Shown: positions 17,453 through 25,688 of the stretch, piece after piece
How the letters are laid out: every line of letters begins with the position of its first letter
Position numbering within the stretch: the stretch's first letter is position 1
NCBI GenBank assembly: GCA_018820275.1
Contig: JAHJOO010000059.1
Span: forward strand, 1-35,029
Direction of reading: 5' to 3'
Source: Alphaproteobacteria bacterium
GTDB taxonomy: Bacteria > Pseudomonadota > Alphaproteobacteria > Caulobacterales > Caulobacteraceae
Length of the DNA: 35,029 bases
Position numbers and translations under genes: made by a program
Notes under the pieces: model-generated
Told to the model about the DNA's origin: nothing
Database searches by the model: none
Seen by the model: only the letters and a program-made list of their open reading frames with translations

Positions 17453-19234
17453 TCAGCCGAACGGACGGTCGGCCAGCACCACCGCCCCCTCGCGCCGCAT
17501 GCGGTCGGCCTCGACGCGGCGCGCCACGGCCTGGGCCTGCGGGTCCTGGGCCACGCCGCCCAGGAAGACCAGGGCGCGCGCCGCCTCGCCCGACACGCCG
17601 AAGGCCTCGGACAGCGCCTCCCACGGCGACAGGGGCGTCGGGAACCGCTTCAGACGGATCCGCGCGTCGGTCGGGATCTTGGCCAGCTGCCGCGCCTTGG
17701 CGATGGCCTCTTCCAGCCCGCCCAACTGGTCGACCAGACCCAGGCCCAGAGCCTGCGAGCCGGTCCAGACGCGGCCCTTGGCGATCTCGCGCACCCGCGC
17801 CGGCGGCAGGTCCCGCCCGCGCGCCACCCGCGTGATGAAGTCGTCGTAGATGCGGTCCATCTGGCGCGAGATCTTGGCCCGCTGCTCGGGGGTCCAGGGC
17901 TCGGACACGCCATAGGCGTCGGCGAACTCGCCGCCGACCGACAGGCCGCGCACGTCGACGCCGAACCGGCCCAGGGCGTCGGCCAGCACGAACTTGCCGC
18001 CGAACACGCCGATCGAGCCCGTCAGGGTCGCCGGCTGGGCCACGATCCAGTCCGCCTCGGCTGAAATCCAGTAGCCGCCCGAGGCCGCATAGGTGCCCAT
18101 GGACACGACCACCGGCTTGCCCGCCTTCTGGGCCGCGCGCACCGCCGCGGCGATCTGTTCGGACGCCTCGGGCGAGCCGCCCGGCGACGAGACGCGCAGC
18201 ACGATGGCCTTGACCGACGTGTCCTCGATCGCGTCGTAGATCGCCTCGGCCGTGTCGTCCGACATGATGTTCGAGCCACCGCCGAACGGATCGCCGCCGC
18301 CGCCGGTGCCCGTCATGATGGCGCCCTCGGCATAGACGATGGCGATGGCGTCCGAGCCCGTGCCCGTGCGCTCGCCCTTGGCCCCGGCGTAGTCGTCGAA
18401 CTCGACGATCTCGGCCCCGCGGCCGGCGCGGCGCATGGCCTCGGCCTCGGCCTGCTCGACCTCGCCCAGATGGGTGATCAGGCCGCGGGCCCGCGCCTCC
18501 TCGGCGGTCCAGGGGCCAGCCTCGACCACGGCCTTCAGCGCCGCCGGGGTCATCTTGCGGTCGGCCGCCGCGGCGGCGATGGCGCTGTCGTAGATCGACC
18601 CGACCCACGCCAGCGTCGCCTCGCGGTGCGCGGCGGTGAAGTCGGACTGGGTGTAGACGTTGACGGCGTTCTTGTACTCGTAGCGCTGCTCGAACTGGGG
18701 ATCGACGCCGTACTTGTCGAAGGCGCGGCCGAAGAAGACCTCTTCCGTCGCCATGCCGGCCATCTGGAAGCTGGCGCTTTCCTGCATCCACAGCTCCGAG
18801 GCCGAGGCCCCGACCATATAGGCCGAGACCGACGACCCGGCGGGCAGGAAGCCCTGCGAATGGGCGATGACGATCTTGCCCTTGGCGCGCAGCCGGCGGA
18901 TCGCCTGGCGCACCTCGTCGGCGGCGGCCGGGGTCATGCCCATCTCGGGCAGGCGCACCAGCACGGCCTTGACCGCCTCGTCGTCGCCCGCCTGGGCCAG
19001 GCCGTCGACGATCTCGATCACTGAGAGGCCGGCCCCGCCGAAGCTCAACGGGTTGGTCGAGGGGCTGTCGCTGACGCCCTGGCGCAGGTCCAGCTCCAGC
19101 ACGGTGTTGCGCGGGATGGACGGCTGCGATCCGGCCGAGGCCGCGGCCATCATGATCAGCACGATCGGCACGACCACGAGGAACAGCACCAACCCGGTGA
19201 AGACGCCGAGCACGGTCAGGAAGAATTGTTTCAT
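17453..19234 (-). CDS. sppA: Signal peptide peptidase SppA, 67-kDa type
   Basis: SppA is a membrane-anchored serine/lysine protease of the Clp/crotonase fold that degrades cleaved signal peptides. The 593-residue protein has one N-terminal membrane helix (about residues 7-30) and two tandem S49 domains, as in the long E. coli form. The catalytic lysine is K188 in the N-terminal domain (YEYKNAVN), matching E. coli K209. The nucleophile is S385 in TYAASGGYWIS, matching S409, followed by TLTGSIGVFGGKF. The start at 19234 is supported by the divergent promoter upstream. The gene ends 94 bp before the small membrane protein. Confidence 0.95.
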   Translation of the reverse strand: MKQFFLTVLGVFTGLVLFLVVVPIVLIMMAAASAGSQPSIPRNTVLELDLRQGVSDSPSTNPLSFGGAGLSVIEIVDGLAQAGDDEAVKAVLVRLPEMGMTPAAADEVRQAIRRLRAKGKIVIAHSQGFLPAGSSVSAYMVGASASELWMQESASFQMAGMATEEVFFGRAFDKYGVDPQFEQRYEYKNAVNVYTQSDFTAAHREATLAWVGSIYDSAIAAAAADRKMTPAALKAVVEAGPWTAEEARARGLITHLGEVEQAEAEAMRRAGRGAEIVEFDDYAGAKGERTGTGSDAIAIVYAEGAIMTGTGGGGDPFGGGSNIMSDDTAEAIYDAIEDTSVKAIVLRVSSPGGSPEASEQIAAAVRAAQKAGKPVVVSMGTYAASGGYWISAEADWIVAQPATLTGSIGVFGGKFVLADALGRFGVDVRGLSVGGEFADAYGVSEPWTPEQRAKISRQMDRIYDDFITRVARGRDLPPARVREIAKGRVWTGSQALGLGLVDQLGGLEEAIAKARQLAKIPTDARIRLKRFPTPLSPWEALSEAFGVSGEAARALVFLGGVAQDPQAQAVARRVEADRMRREGAVVLADRPFG

Positions 19235-19283
19235 GGGAAGGTCGTCGTCCGGTTCCGGTCAGCCGAGGCGGCGCGAAGCCTGA

Positions 19284-19311
19284 ACCATAGGGGCGGATCC
19301 GTGACCGTCAA
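19284..19311 (-). promoter_or_regulatory. Probable sppA promoter
   Basis: Minus strand TTGACG (19306-19311), 16-bp spacer, TATGGT (19284-19289), about 50 bp ahead of the sppA start codon in the divergent gap. Confidence 0.55.
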
Positions 19312-19377
19312 ATGAACCTCCCGTAAGGAGCGAGTGGGGCCGGCGGCCGCGTCTATGCTGCAATGCGGCGCCCGCGA

Positions 19378-19406
19378 TTGATGCGCGCCCCCGAAATCCC
19401 TATATC
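19378..19406 (+). promoter_or_regulatory. Probable panD promoter, Caulobacter housekeeping type
   Basis: TTGATG (19378-19383), 17-bp spacer, TATATC (19401-19406). Taken in the Caulobacter form, TTGATGC, 14 nt, CCTATATC matches TTGACGS-N10-14-GCTANAWC at all but one or two positions. It lies 58 bp before the panD start. The remaining divergent gap (19235-19463) shows no further clear signal. Confidence 0.65.
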
Positions 19407-19463
19407 AGCGCCCTCAGAGCGGGGGCTGGATCGCCCCGCGTCGCTTGCAAGGCCGCACTCCCC

Positions 19464-19820
19464 ATGCTGGTCACCCTGATGAAGTCCAAGCTGCATCGCG
19501 CCGTCGTGACGCAGGCCGACCTCGACTACGAAGGCTCGATCGCCATCGACAGCGATCTGCTGGACGCCGCCGACATCCTGCCGCACGAGCAGGTCGACGT
19601 GCTGAACATCACGACGGGCGCGCGCTTCACCACCTACGCCATCCCCGCCCCGCGCGGATCGAAGGTGATCGGCGTCAACGGCGCCGCGGCCCGACTGGTG
19701 CAGAAGAACGACCGCGTCATCGTCGTCACCTACGGCCAGCTGCCGCAGGAAGAAGCCCGCAACTACAGCCCGACCGTCGTCCTGCTGGACGACCACAACC
19801 GCATCAAGCGCGCGGCCTGA
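19464..19820 (+). CDS. panD: Aspartate 1-decarboxylase (proenzyme)
   Basis: PanD converts L-aspartate to beta-alanine for pantothenate and coenzyme A. The 118-residue proenzyme carries the self-cleavage site YEGSI, with Gly24-Ser25; Ser25 becomes the pyruvoyl cofactor. The N-terminal [10 protein letters not shown] with the catalytic lysine K9, [13 protein letters not shown], and [14 protein letters not shown] are family hallmarks. Met6 is a possible alternative start. The 3' end overlaps the convergent ogt gene by 17 bp. Confidence 0.95.
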   Translation: MLVTLMKSKLHRAVVTQADLDYEGSIAIDSDLLDAADILPHEQVDVLNITTGARFTTYAIPAPRGSKVIGVNGAAARLVQKNDRVIVVTYGQLPQEEARNYSPTVVLLDDHNRIKRAA

Positions 19821-20319
19821 CCCCTTCGTGTTCCAGGAGCGCCCGCTTGCGCTCCACCCCACCGGCATAGCCCGTCAGCGTCCCGTTCGCGCCGATCACC
19901 CGGTGGCAAGGCACGATGACGCCCACCGGATTGCCGCCATTGGCCAGGCCCACCGCGCGCACCGCCTTCGGCCGGCCGATGGCCTGCGCCAGCCCGCCAT
20001 AGCTGACCGTCGTCCCCGCCGGGATACGCCGCAGCGCGGCCCAGACCTCGCGCTGGAAGGCCGTGCCGTTGGTCTTCACCTCAAGCCCGTCCAGCGCCGT
20101 CAACTCACCGCCGAAGTAGGCGAGGATCGCGGCCCGTACGCGCTCCGGCGCCCGCCCCGGCGTCAGGTCGACCGGGCCCCAGTGCCGCGCCAGCAGCCGC
20201 ATCATCCGCGGCTCGTAATCCGCGAAGTCCAGCGCTCGCACCGCGCCCTCGGCGTCGGTCACCACCAGCATCTCGCCGACCGGCGTCGCCAGTCGATCCA
20301 GCGTCAGCTCAGGCCGCAT
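19804..20319 (-). CDS. ogt: Methylated-DNA--protein-cysteine S-methyltransferase (Ogt type)
   Basis: This suicide enzyme moves methyl groups from O6-methylguanine or O4-methylthymine to its own cysteine. The 171-residue protein has the C-terminal MGMT domain: [32 protein letters not shown] and the active-site [13 protein letters not shown] with acceptor C138; [14 protein letters not shown] follows. The N-terminal half is the usual variable domain. It overlaps the upstream Ada-like gene by 11 bp, so both are probably expressed together in the adaptive response to alkylation. Confidence 0.93.
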   Translation of the reverse strand: MRPELTLDRLATPVGEMLVVTDAEGAVRALDFADYEPRMMRLLARHWGPVDLTPGRAPERVRAAILAYFGGELTALDGLEVKTNGTAFQREVWAALRRIPAGTTVSYGGLAQAIGRPKAVRAVGLANGGNPVGVIVPCHRVIGANGTLTGYAGGVERKRALLEHEGVRPRA

Positions 20320-21421
20320 CTCTCGTCTCCTCGATCAGGTCGCGCGGGGCGATCCCCGCCGCGCGCAGGTGGGCCAGCGCATAGGCCCGCCACGGCCGCC
20401 AGCCCTCGGCCCGCGTCTCAAGTCCGTCGACGCCCAGCCGATCGCTGGGCGCGTCCTCGCCGGCGTCGTCCCAATCGCCGGCGACCCTGAGCCCCGGCCG
20501 CGCCGCCACCTGCGGTGCCAGCACCGGATCCGCCGACAGGTCGCGCGCCACCGCCTCGGGGTCGCAGCCCAGGTCGAACACCCGCCGCACCCGCGCCAGC
20601 ACGCCCGGGATCGCCCGCAGGTCGTCGACCTCGATCCGCACCGCCGCGCGCCCCGGCCCGGCGCGCGCGACCGTGATGCCGCCCTCGCCGCCGTCGGTCG
20701 CGCGTTGCAGCGCCCGCGACCACACGCCGCCCTCGACCCGGTCGCCCCGCGCCGCCAGCTCGGCCAGCAGGGCGTCCCAGTCGTGCGGCTCGCGATAGGG
20801 CAGGCTCAGCCGCACCCCGCCGTCCCACGCGCGCTCCGCCCGCCGCCGCAGCGCCGACGGCGGCCGGCCGTAGAGCGCCTGAAACGTCTCATTGAAGCGC
20901 CGCACGCTGCCGAAGCCGGCCGCCAGCGCCACCTGCGCCATCGGCAGGTCGCCCTCCTGGATCAGCGCCTTGGCCAGCAGCACCCGCCGCGTCTGCGCCA
21001 CGCTGACCGGCGCCGCGCCGAGGTGCTTGCGGAACAGCCGCCGCAGCTGCCGCTCGCCCACGCCCAGCCGCCCCGCCAGGGCGTCGACGTCGCCCTCATC
21101 CAAAGCCCCCGCCTCGATCAGCGCCAGCGCCCGCGACACCGTGTTGGACGTCCCGTTCCAGGCGCCCATTTCGGGGGCGGTTTCCGGCCGGCAGCGCAGG
21201 CAGGCGCGGAACCCTTGCTCCTCCGCCGCCGCGGCCGTCGCCACGAAGATCACGTTCTGCCGCAGCGGCGTCCGCGCCGGGCACACCGGCCGGCAGTAGA
21301 TCCCCGTGGTCTTCACGCAGATGAAGATCCGGCCGTCGAACCGCGCGTCGCGCGTCCGCACCGCGCGCCAGCAGGCCTCCTGATCCAGTTCGGGTCCGTT
21401 CGTGAACATGGGGCGGAGCAT
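20309..21421 (-). CDS. Ada-like methylation-responsive regulator fused to a truncated AlkA region
   Basis: The 370-residue protein begins with an Ada zinc domain: TTGIYCRPVCPAR and FRACLRCRPE supply four cysteines (C43, C47, C74, C77), C43 being the likely phosphotriester methyl acceptor. An AraC-type HTH region follows (about 92-195; FGSVRRFNETFQALYG). Residues 203-317 match the N-terminal domain of AlkA glycosylase (LPYREPHDWDALLAELAARG, RVRRVFDLGCDPEAV, AARPGLRVAGDWD). The helix-hairpin-helix core that should come next is missing: after about 20 residues the sequence resumes with the AlkA end (RAEGWRPWRAYALAHL). About 100-115 residues appear deleted in frame, so glycosylase activity is unlikely. 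ATG 21409 is an alternative start. Confidence 0.9.
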   Translation of the reverse strand: MLRPMFTNGPELDQEACWRAVRTRDARFDGRIFICVKTTGIYCRPVCPARTPLRQNVIFVATAAAAEEQGFRACLRCRPETAPEMGAWNGTSNTVSRALALIEAGALDEGDVDALAGRLGVGERQLRRLFRKHLGAAPVSVAQTRRVLLAKALIQEGDLPMAQVALAAGFGSVRRFNETFQALYGRPPSALRRRAERAWDGGVRLSLPYREPHDWDALLAELAARGDRVEGGVWSRALQRATDGGEGGITVARAGPGRAAVRIEVDDLRAIPGVLARVRRVFDLGCDPEAVARDLSADPVLAPQVAARPGLRVAGDWDDAGEDAPSDRLGVDGLETRAEGWRPWRAYALAHLRAAGIAPRDLIEETRDAA

Positions 21422-21465
21422 GCGCCCCGCCCCCGATCATGTCTCGCGGTTTTCGGACATCGACC

Positions 21466-22590
21466 TCAGCGGCCGCGCGCCACCTTCGCCAGGTCGCCCA
21501 GAATGGCGAAGACCTGCGTCAGACCGAACCCGGCCAGCACGAAGCTCAGCACCGTGCCCAGCACCTGCGCCTGCCCGGCCAGGGTCCGGTCGCCCCGGTC
21601 GATCGCGTCCAGCGCATTCCAGCGCACCAGGTCGAGGCCGCCGCGCACCTGCGCCACCGCGCCGTCCGCCGCCGTCAGGTCGAACCAGTGGCCCCACTGC
21701 AGGATCGTCCACGCCAAGGCCAGGCTCGCCAGCCCCAGCCCGATGGCGAAGACGGCCCTCAGCCGCACCATGTCCGGCCGCAGCACGCCCAGCAGATCGA
21801 CCGCCATGTGCGCCAGGGCCAGCGCCAGGATCGGCGCGAACAGGGCCGTCCACACGGGCGCGCCGGACACGGTCACCAGCTGGTCGCCCAGTTCGAAGGC
21901 CCCGTCCCAGGGCCATTCCCAGGCGCCGATCCACCAGGCGACGAACAGGCCGCCGAAGATCAGGCCGAACAGGGCGTCCGACCCCGGCCAGCGCCCGGTC
22001 GACGCCCTAAGGGCGACCGGCTTCACCATCCCGGCGGGCCGCTCGGTCCCGGCTTTGGCAGATCCGCCGAGCCCCCATCGCGCCGGATCCGCCAGGGTGA
22101 AGGCGTGCAGGTCCTTGACCTTCCAGTCGGTCATCCAGCGCGGCTTGCCGCCCCACCGCTCCATCGACCACGCCACCGCCGTGATCACGCCCACCAGAAC
22201 GAAGGCCCCGTCGAAGAAGCCGGCAAAGGCCTGGCCGATCGCCTGTCCGAAGGTCTGCGGCCCCCCCGCCAGCGCCGCCAGCGCCCCGACGATCTGCACC
22301 GCCGCGACGAGGAACAGCCCCGCCTTCACCGCGAACAGCCAGTAGGGATACAGCTCCGGCCCCACCAGGCTGTCGGGCCCGCCGGCGTAGCGCTGCGCCA
22401 CCACCAGCGGGTGACCGATCTCGTGCAGGATCGCCTCCTGCTCCGCCTCGGTCAGCGGCCGCCCCAGCTCCTCCTCCTCCGCCTCGAACCGGCTCAGGAT
22501 CAGCTCGCGCAACTCGGCGACGATGTCCTCGCGCTTCTCCGTGGGCAGCTGCGCCGCCACGGCGTCCAGATATTGGTCGATCAGGGCCAT
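21466..22590 (-). CDS. Membrane protein with N-terminal HAAS-type domain, partner of the PadR regulator
   Basis: The 374-residue product starts with a soluble helical domain (about 1-65: LIDQYLDAVAAQLPTEKRED, IVAELRELI, TEAEQEAILHEIGHPLVVAQRY), which is the pattern of HAAS domains found next to PadR regulators. At least six hydrophobic segments follow (near 83-105, 120-140, 208-228, 245-266, 280-300 and 340-362). Function is unknown; related pairs are thought to sense membrane or envelope state, which is an inference. It starts 13 bp after the padR-type gene and is surely in its operon. Confidence 0.8.
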   Translation of the reverse strand: MALIDQYLDAVAAQLPTEKREDIVAELRELILSRFEAEEEELGRPLTEAEQEAILHEIGHPLVVAQRYAGGPDSLVGPELYPYWLFAVKAGLFLVAAVQIVGALAALAGGPQTFGQAIGQAFAGFFDGAFVLVGVITAVAWSMERWGGKPRWMTDWKVKDLHAFTLADPARWGLGGSAKAGTERPAGMVKPVALRASTGRWPGSDALFGLIFGGLFVAWWIGAWEWPWDGAFELGDQLVTVSGAPVWTALFAPILALALAHMAVDLLGVLRPDMVRLRAVFAIGLGLASLALAWTILQWGHWFDLTAADGAVAQVRGGLDLVRWNALDAIDRGDRTLAGQAQVLGTVLSFVLAGFGLTQVFAILGDLAKVARGR

Positions 22591-22603
22591 GGTCCCCTCC
22601 CCC

Positions 22604-22933
22604 TCAAAGCATGCGATCGAGGGACGCGCCGATGCGCCGCCATTCGGCGGTCAGCGCGTCCAGCATTTCGGATCCGGCGGGCGACAGGCGATAGAAGCGC
22701 TTGTTCCGCTTCTCCTCTTCGCGCCATTCGCTCAGCAGCAGGCCCTGGCTCTCCAGCCGGCGCAGCAGGGGATAGAGGGTCGATTCCTCCATCTCCAGCC
22801 CGTCCGCCGCCAAGGCCTGACGCAGGGTGTAGCCGTAGCGTTCGGTCCTCAGACAGGCGAGCACGGCCAGCACCAGCGACCCGCGCCGCAGCTCCAGCCT
22901 CATCGCCTCGAACAGACCGCCGTCCACCCGCAT
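22604..22933 (-). CDS. PadR-family transcriptional regulator
   Basis: The 109-residue protein is a PadR winged helix: LRRGSLVLAVLACLRTERYGYTL, then MEESTLYPLLRRLESQGLL with the Tyr-Pro-Leu-L-RLE signature, the wing WREEEKRNKRFYRLSPAG, and a C-terminal dimer helix. It is the short subfamily that pairs with HAAS membrane proteins, as here. It probably represses its own promoter through the dyad at 22954-22980. ATG 22933 is used; a second ATG lies at residue 11. Confidence 0.9.
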   Translation of the reverse strand: MRVDGGLFEAMRLELRRGSLVLAVLACLRTERYGYTLRQALAADGLEMEESTLYPLLRRLESQGLLLSEWREEEKRNKRFYRLSPAGSEMLDALTAEWRRIGASLDRML

Positions 22934-22953
22934 CGCGCTTCACCCTGCCCGCC

Positions 22954-22980
22954 ACATAGTGTGTGACACACAGTGTATGT
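22954..22980. promoter_or_regulatory. Candidate PadR operator
   Basis: The 27-bp AT-richer stretch begins ACATA and ends TATGT, and contains the perfect 11-bp dyad TGTGTGACACA (22960-22970) with a further AGTGT half. It lies 21 bp upstream of the padR start in otherwise GC-rich DNA. PadR sites are typically ATGT/ACAT dyads, so the fit is good. Confidence 0.6.
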
Positions 22981-22986
22981 CGCGAA

Positions 22987-23016
22987 GTGAAGGGCGGAGT
23001 CAACTCCGCCCTTCAC
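22987..23016 (-). terminator. Perfect 14-bp inverted repeat between the lipoprotein gene and padR
   Basis: GTGAAGGGCGGAGT (22987-23000), two bases, ACTCCGCCCTTCAC (23003-23016). It follows the stop of the upstream lipoprotein gene by 27 bp and would end that transcript, though no T run follows. The centre contains TTGACT on the minus strand, 20 bp before TACACT, so the palindrome may also overlap the padR promoter. Confidence 0.5.
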
Positions 23017-23042
23017 CGGCTCCGATCGGATTTCGACTCCGA

Positions 23043-24665
23043 TCAGATCAGGTCGGGATAGGGCAGCGGCCGCTCGGCCGCGACGGCCGCGGCATTGGCC
23101 AGGGCCTTGGCGTTGCGCAGTTCGGCGGCGGCCGTCGCGATGGCCGCGGGATCCGGTTCCTCGGCCGCGAGCGCGGCGTCGTGGGTCGACTGTCGCGTCG
23201 CCACCACGCCCAGGGCCGAGACATAGGCCGTGTCCGCGTCGGTCCAGGCGGGCGTCGGCTGCGCGATGCGCGCGGCCTCCGCCTCGATCCGGGAGGTTTC
23301 CGCCCGCATCTGGCTGACGCGCGCCGTCTCGATGGCCTCGCTGTCCCTGAAGGCGTCGGTCACCCCGCTGACCAGTCCGTTGATGACCTGGCCCGGCAGG
23401 CCGGCGAGCGCCGCGCCGGTGCTCGGACGGTTGACGTCGACCGACGTCACCATGCCGTTCTGCAGCGTCAGCGTGGTCGCGTTCTTGACGAGCGCCGCCC
23501 GTTCGATCGGCACGACCGTCAGATGCCGTTCGCTCAGACCCACGAAGGAGAAGCGGGCCACCTCCCTGCCGTCTTCGGACGCCGTGAGAAGACACGGCGT
23601 GGGCGTGGCGACCACGAGGCCGTTCTCGACCACTGCGGGCGTCCGGGGGAGAGGAACCGCACAGCGCACCCTCACCGTGGTTCCGGCATACCGCACCCCG
23701 GCTTCGAGCTCGGACAGCGAGTGCCACGCCGGACGATCCGGACGTTCCGGACGCAGGGAGGGAAGCTCGTCCGGCTCGTGGACGAGATCGGCCGCCAGGA
23801 GGATCAGGGACGCGGCGTCGGCGCAGGCCGGCCTGCGTTCCATCTCGGCCAGACGCCGCTTCGCGGGCATGGCCGAGATGCCGCATCGGTGCGCCGCCGT
23901 GTCAGAGCCCAAAGCGGCCAGGGCATCCCCGTCATCCCCATCCTTCAAATCTCCGAAGCCGACCAGCTGGCTGAAATCCAGGCCCTCAAGGCCCCCGCCA
24001 TCCAGCCCCGGGGCCGCGAACCGGCCGATCAGCCGCGCCACCGACGTCACGGCGGCGGCCGTCTGGTCGTCGGCGGTCGCGACCACGGAGGTCGGCAGGC
24101 CGTCCGCGCCCGTCACCAGTTTCAGGGCGTCGTTCGACATCGCCCCTCCGGACAGGTTCACGCCGTAGATCAGCCCGTCCGCCGTGCGCACATGGCTCAG
24201 GACCTCGATCCGGCTGCGTTCCTCGGGGCAACGCTCCCCGACCAGCCGCGCCCCCAGCCTCGCCTTGTCGGCCAGGGCGACCACCGCGTCGCCTTCGACG
24301 GAAAGCGCCTTCAGGTCGGCCAGGATGGCCTTCTTTTCGGCGGTGCTCAGCCGCCGGGGAGTCCCGTCGCCCCACGCATAGGCCAGAACCTCCAGCACCG
24401 TCCCGGTGGAGCGGGCATAGGGAACCGCGGCGGCGTCGTGCGCCGAGCGGGCGACCTCATAGGCGTCGAGCGCCGCCTTGCAGGCCTCGGGCAGTTCGGT
24501 CGTGCCGCCGTAGGGCTGCTGACGCAGTTCGATTTCCGTCACGCCGACGCCATAGGTCATCAGCACGGGTGCCGACGACTTCGTCAGGTCCACGCTGGTC
24601 ACCATCGGCGTGCCGCTGCACGCCGCGCAAGCCAGTGCCGCCAGCATGATGGCTGGACTCTTCAT
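23043..24665 (-). CDS. Large predicted lipoprotein of unknown function
   Basis: The 540-residue product has a lipoprotein-type signal (residues 1-16, AALACAACSGT, modified Cys at 13 or 16). The mature part has no recognised domain. Visible features are alpha-helical Ala-rich stretches, a segment at about 310-400 that reads as beta-rich (YAGTTVRVRCAVPLP, REVARFSFVGLSERHLTVVP), a DLKDGDDGD acidic patch, and a C-terminal Ala/Glu-rich helical region (about 440-540). Several cysteines (near 62, 144, 262, 283) could form disulfides. It is likely anchored to the outer membrane. GC is slightly lower than its neighbours. The spacing to the XRE gene upstream is 70 bp, with a GATTC (CcrM-type GANTC) site in the gap. 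Confidence 0.75.
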   Translation of the reverse strand: MKSPAIMLAALACAACSGTPMVTSVDLTKSSAPVLMTYGVGVTEIELRQQPYGGTTELPEACKAALDAYEVARSAHDAAAVPYARSTGTVLEVLAYAWGDGTPRRLSTAEKKAILADLKALSVEGDAVVALADKARLGARLVGERCPEERSRIEVLSHVRTADGLIYGVNLSGGAMSNDALKLVTGADGLPTSVVATADDQTAAAVTSVARLIGRFAAPGLDGGGLEGLDFSQLVGFGDLKDGDDGDALAALGSDTAAHRCGISAMPAKRRLAEMERRPACADAASLILLAADLVHEPDELPSLRPERPDRPAWHSLSELEAGVRYAGTTVRVRCAVPLPRTPAVVENGLVVATPTPCLLTASEDGREVARFSFVGLSERHLTVVPIERAALVKNATTLTLQNGMVTSVDVNRPSTGAALAGLPGQVINGLVSGVTDAFRDSEAIETARVSQMRAETSRIEAEAARIAQPTPAWTDADTAYVSALGVVATRQSTHDAALAAEEPDPAAIATAAAELRNAKALANAAAVAAERPLPYPDLI

Positions 24666-24735
24666 GATCGCCTCCCCAAGGACTCACCGAACACTGGTCT
24701 TCGTGAGCGAGGAAATCAACCCTGAATCATTATTG

Positions 24736-24945
24736 TCATGACTTCAGGTAGAACAGCGCCTCCACTGTCGTCCCGAGCGTCCGGGCCAGCTGCAATGCCA
24801 GCGTGGTCGAGGGCACGAACACCCCGTTCTCGACCGTGTTGATGGTCTTGCGCGACACCCCGGCCCGATCCGCCAGCTCGGCCTGGGTCAGGCCGGCGGC
24901 GGTGCGGACCTCCTTCAGGTTCGAGCCCAGCCGTCCGTCACCCAC
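24736..24945 (-). CDS. Short XRE-family transcriptional regulator
   Basis: The 69-residue protein is a minimal HTH_3 fold: [37 protein letters not shown] (recognition helix) and [19 protein letters not shown]. The start is GTG at 24945, with GAGG about 10 bases upstream, overlapping the stop of the membrane-protein gene by eight bases; the ATG frame open to 25068 would lie inside that gene. It belongs to the widespread class of tiny XRE regulators encoded beside a four-helix membrane protein, and probably binds the tandem dyads at 25637-25672. Confidence 0.88.
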   Translation of the reverse strand: MGDGRLGSNLKEVRTAAGLTQAELADRAGVSRKTINTVENGVFVPSTTLALQLARTLGTTVEALFYLKS

Positions 24946-25615
24946 CCCGCGACGCCTCACGTTCCAGCCAGGCGAACCGCAGCGACGCCGTCGCGCCGGC
25001 GGCGACCAGGGCGAACGGGATCGCGGCCACGCCGATTTCCGGCCGCAACAGCCCGAGGCCCAAAGCAACCGTCCCGCCCGCCATCAGGACGCAGAAGGCC
25101 CAGACCACCGCCCGCGCGCGCAGCGCCTGCGTCAGCTCGTCTTCCAGATATTTGCGGTGCTTCCGCGAGTTGCCGTCCCAGCCCATCGTCACGTCGGCCG
25201 CCAGCCAGGCGTAGATCACCGGAACCGCGGCGCGCAGCACGTCGAACATGCCGCCCGCCCCCTCCTGGATCGTCAGGACGGCGCGCGTGCCCTCGAACAG
25301 GAAGATCGCCGTCACGAAGGGCAGGGTCCACAGCAGCACCGACCGCTGGGCCTGCATCCGCTCGCGCTTCGCGCCCGGACCGGTGATGTGCTCCGGACCG
25401 CCCACCCGCTGCATCCACACGATGAAGCCTCCCAGCGCGAACAGCCCGAATCCCAGACCGGTGATCACACCTGCCGTCGTGTCGTCCACCCACAGACCGG
25501 TCAGCGCCAGCGTCACGCCGCCCGCGGCCATCAGCAGGCCCAGAATGGCCAGACCCGTCGCCCAGCGCTGTTTGAGGCGCCGCGCGCGGCCCTCGGTCGA
25601 GATCAGATCATCCAT
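24938..25615 (-). CDS. Membrane protein paired with the XRE regulator, unknown function
   Basis: The 225-residue protein has a short cytoplasmic start, hydrophobic segments near 20-42, 48-68, 93-112, 128-145, 167-187 and 192-212, and a polar loop ([27 protein letters not shown]) between the middle segments. I recognise no named family with certainty. The order (promoter, membrane protein, XRE regulator) and translational coupling suggest that the membrane protein modulates or is the main target of the regulator. ATG 25615 is preceded by GAGGGA about 11 bp upstream. Confidence 0.8.
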   Translation of the reverse strand: MDDLISTEGRARRLKQRWATGLAILGLLMAAGGVTLALTGLWVDDTTAGVITGLGFGLFALGGFIVWMQRVGGPEHITGPGAKRERMQAQRSVLLWTLPFVTAIFLFEGTRAVLTIQEGAGGMFDVLRAAVPVIYAWLAADVTMGWDGNSRKHRKYLEDELTQALRARAVVWAFCVLMAGGTVALGLGLLRPEIGVAAIPFALVAAGATASLRFAWLEREASRGG

Positions 25616-25636
25616 GGTTCATGGCTCCCTCAGGCT

Positions 25637-25672
25637 TGTCACCCTGAGGTTACATATCACCTATAGGTGACA
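25637..25672. promoter_or_regulatory. Two abutting 18-bp operators for the XRE regulator
   Basis: Site 1 is TGTCACCCTGAGGTTACA (25637-25654) and site 2 is TATCACCTATAGGTGACA (25655-25672). Both follow T.TCACC-4-GGT.ACA; site 2 contains the perfect 14-bp palindrome TCACCTATAGGTGA. They abut, centre to centre 18 bp, and cover the -10 and spacer of the promoter, which points to autorepression. Confidence 0.7.
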
Positions 25673-25682
25673 CGCTTGTCAA
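25654..25682 (-). promoter_or_regulatory. Promoter of the membrane-protein/XRE operon
   Basis: Minus strand TTGACA (25677-25682, perfect -35), 17-bp spacer, TGATAT (25654-25659). It starts seven bases after the symporter stop and overlaps both operators. Confidence 0.65.
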
Positions 25683-25688
25683 CCGGCC

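Noticed and set aside
19235..19463. Riboswitch upstream of panD
   Set aside because: The leader from the inferred start is only about 50 nt and shows no known aptamer motif.
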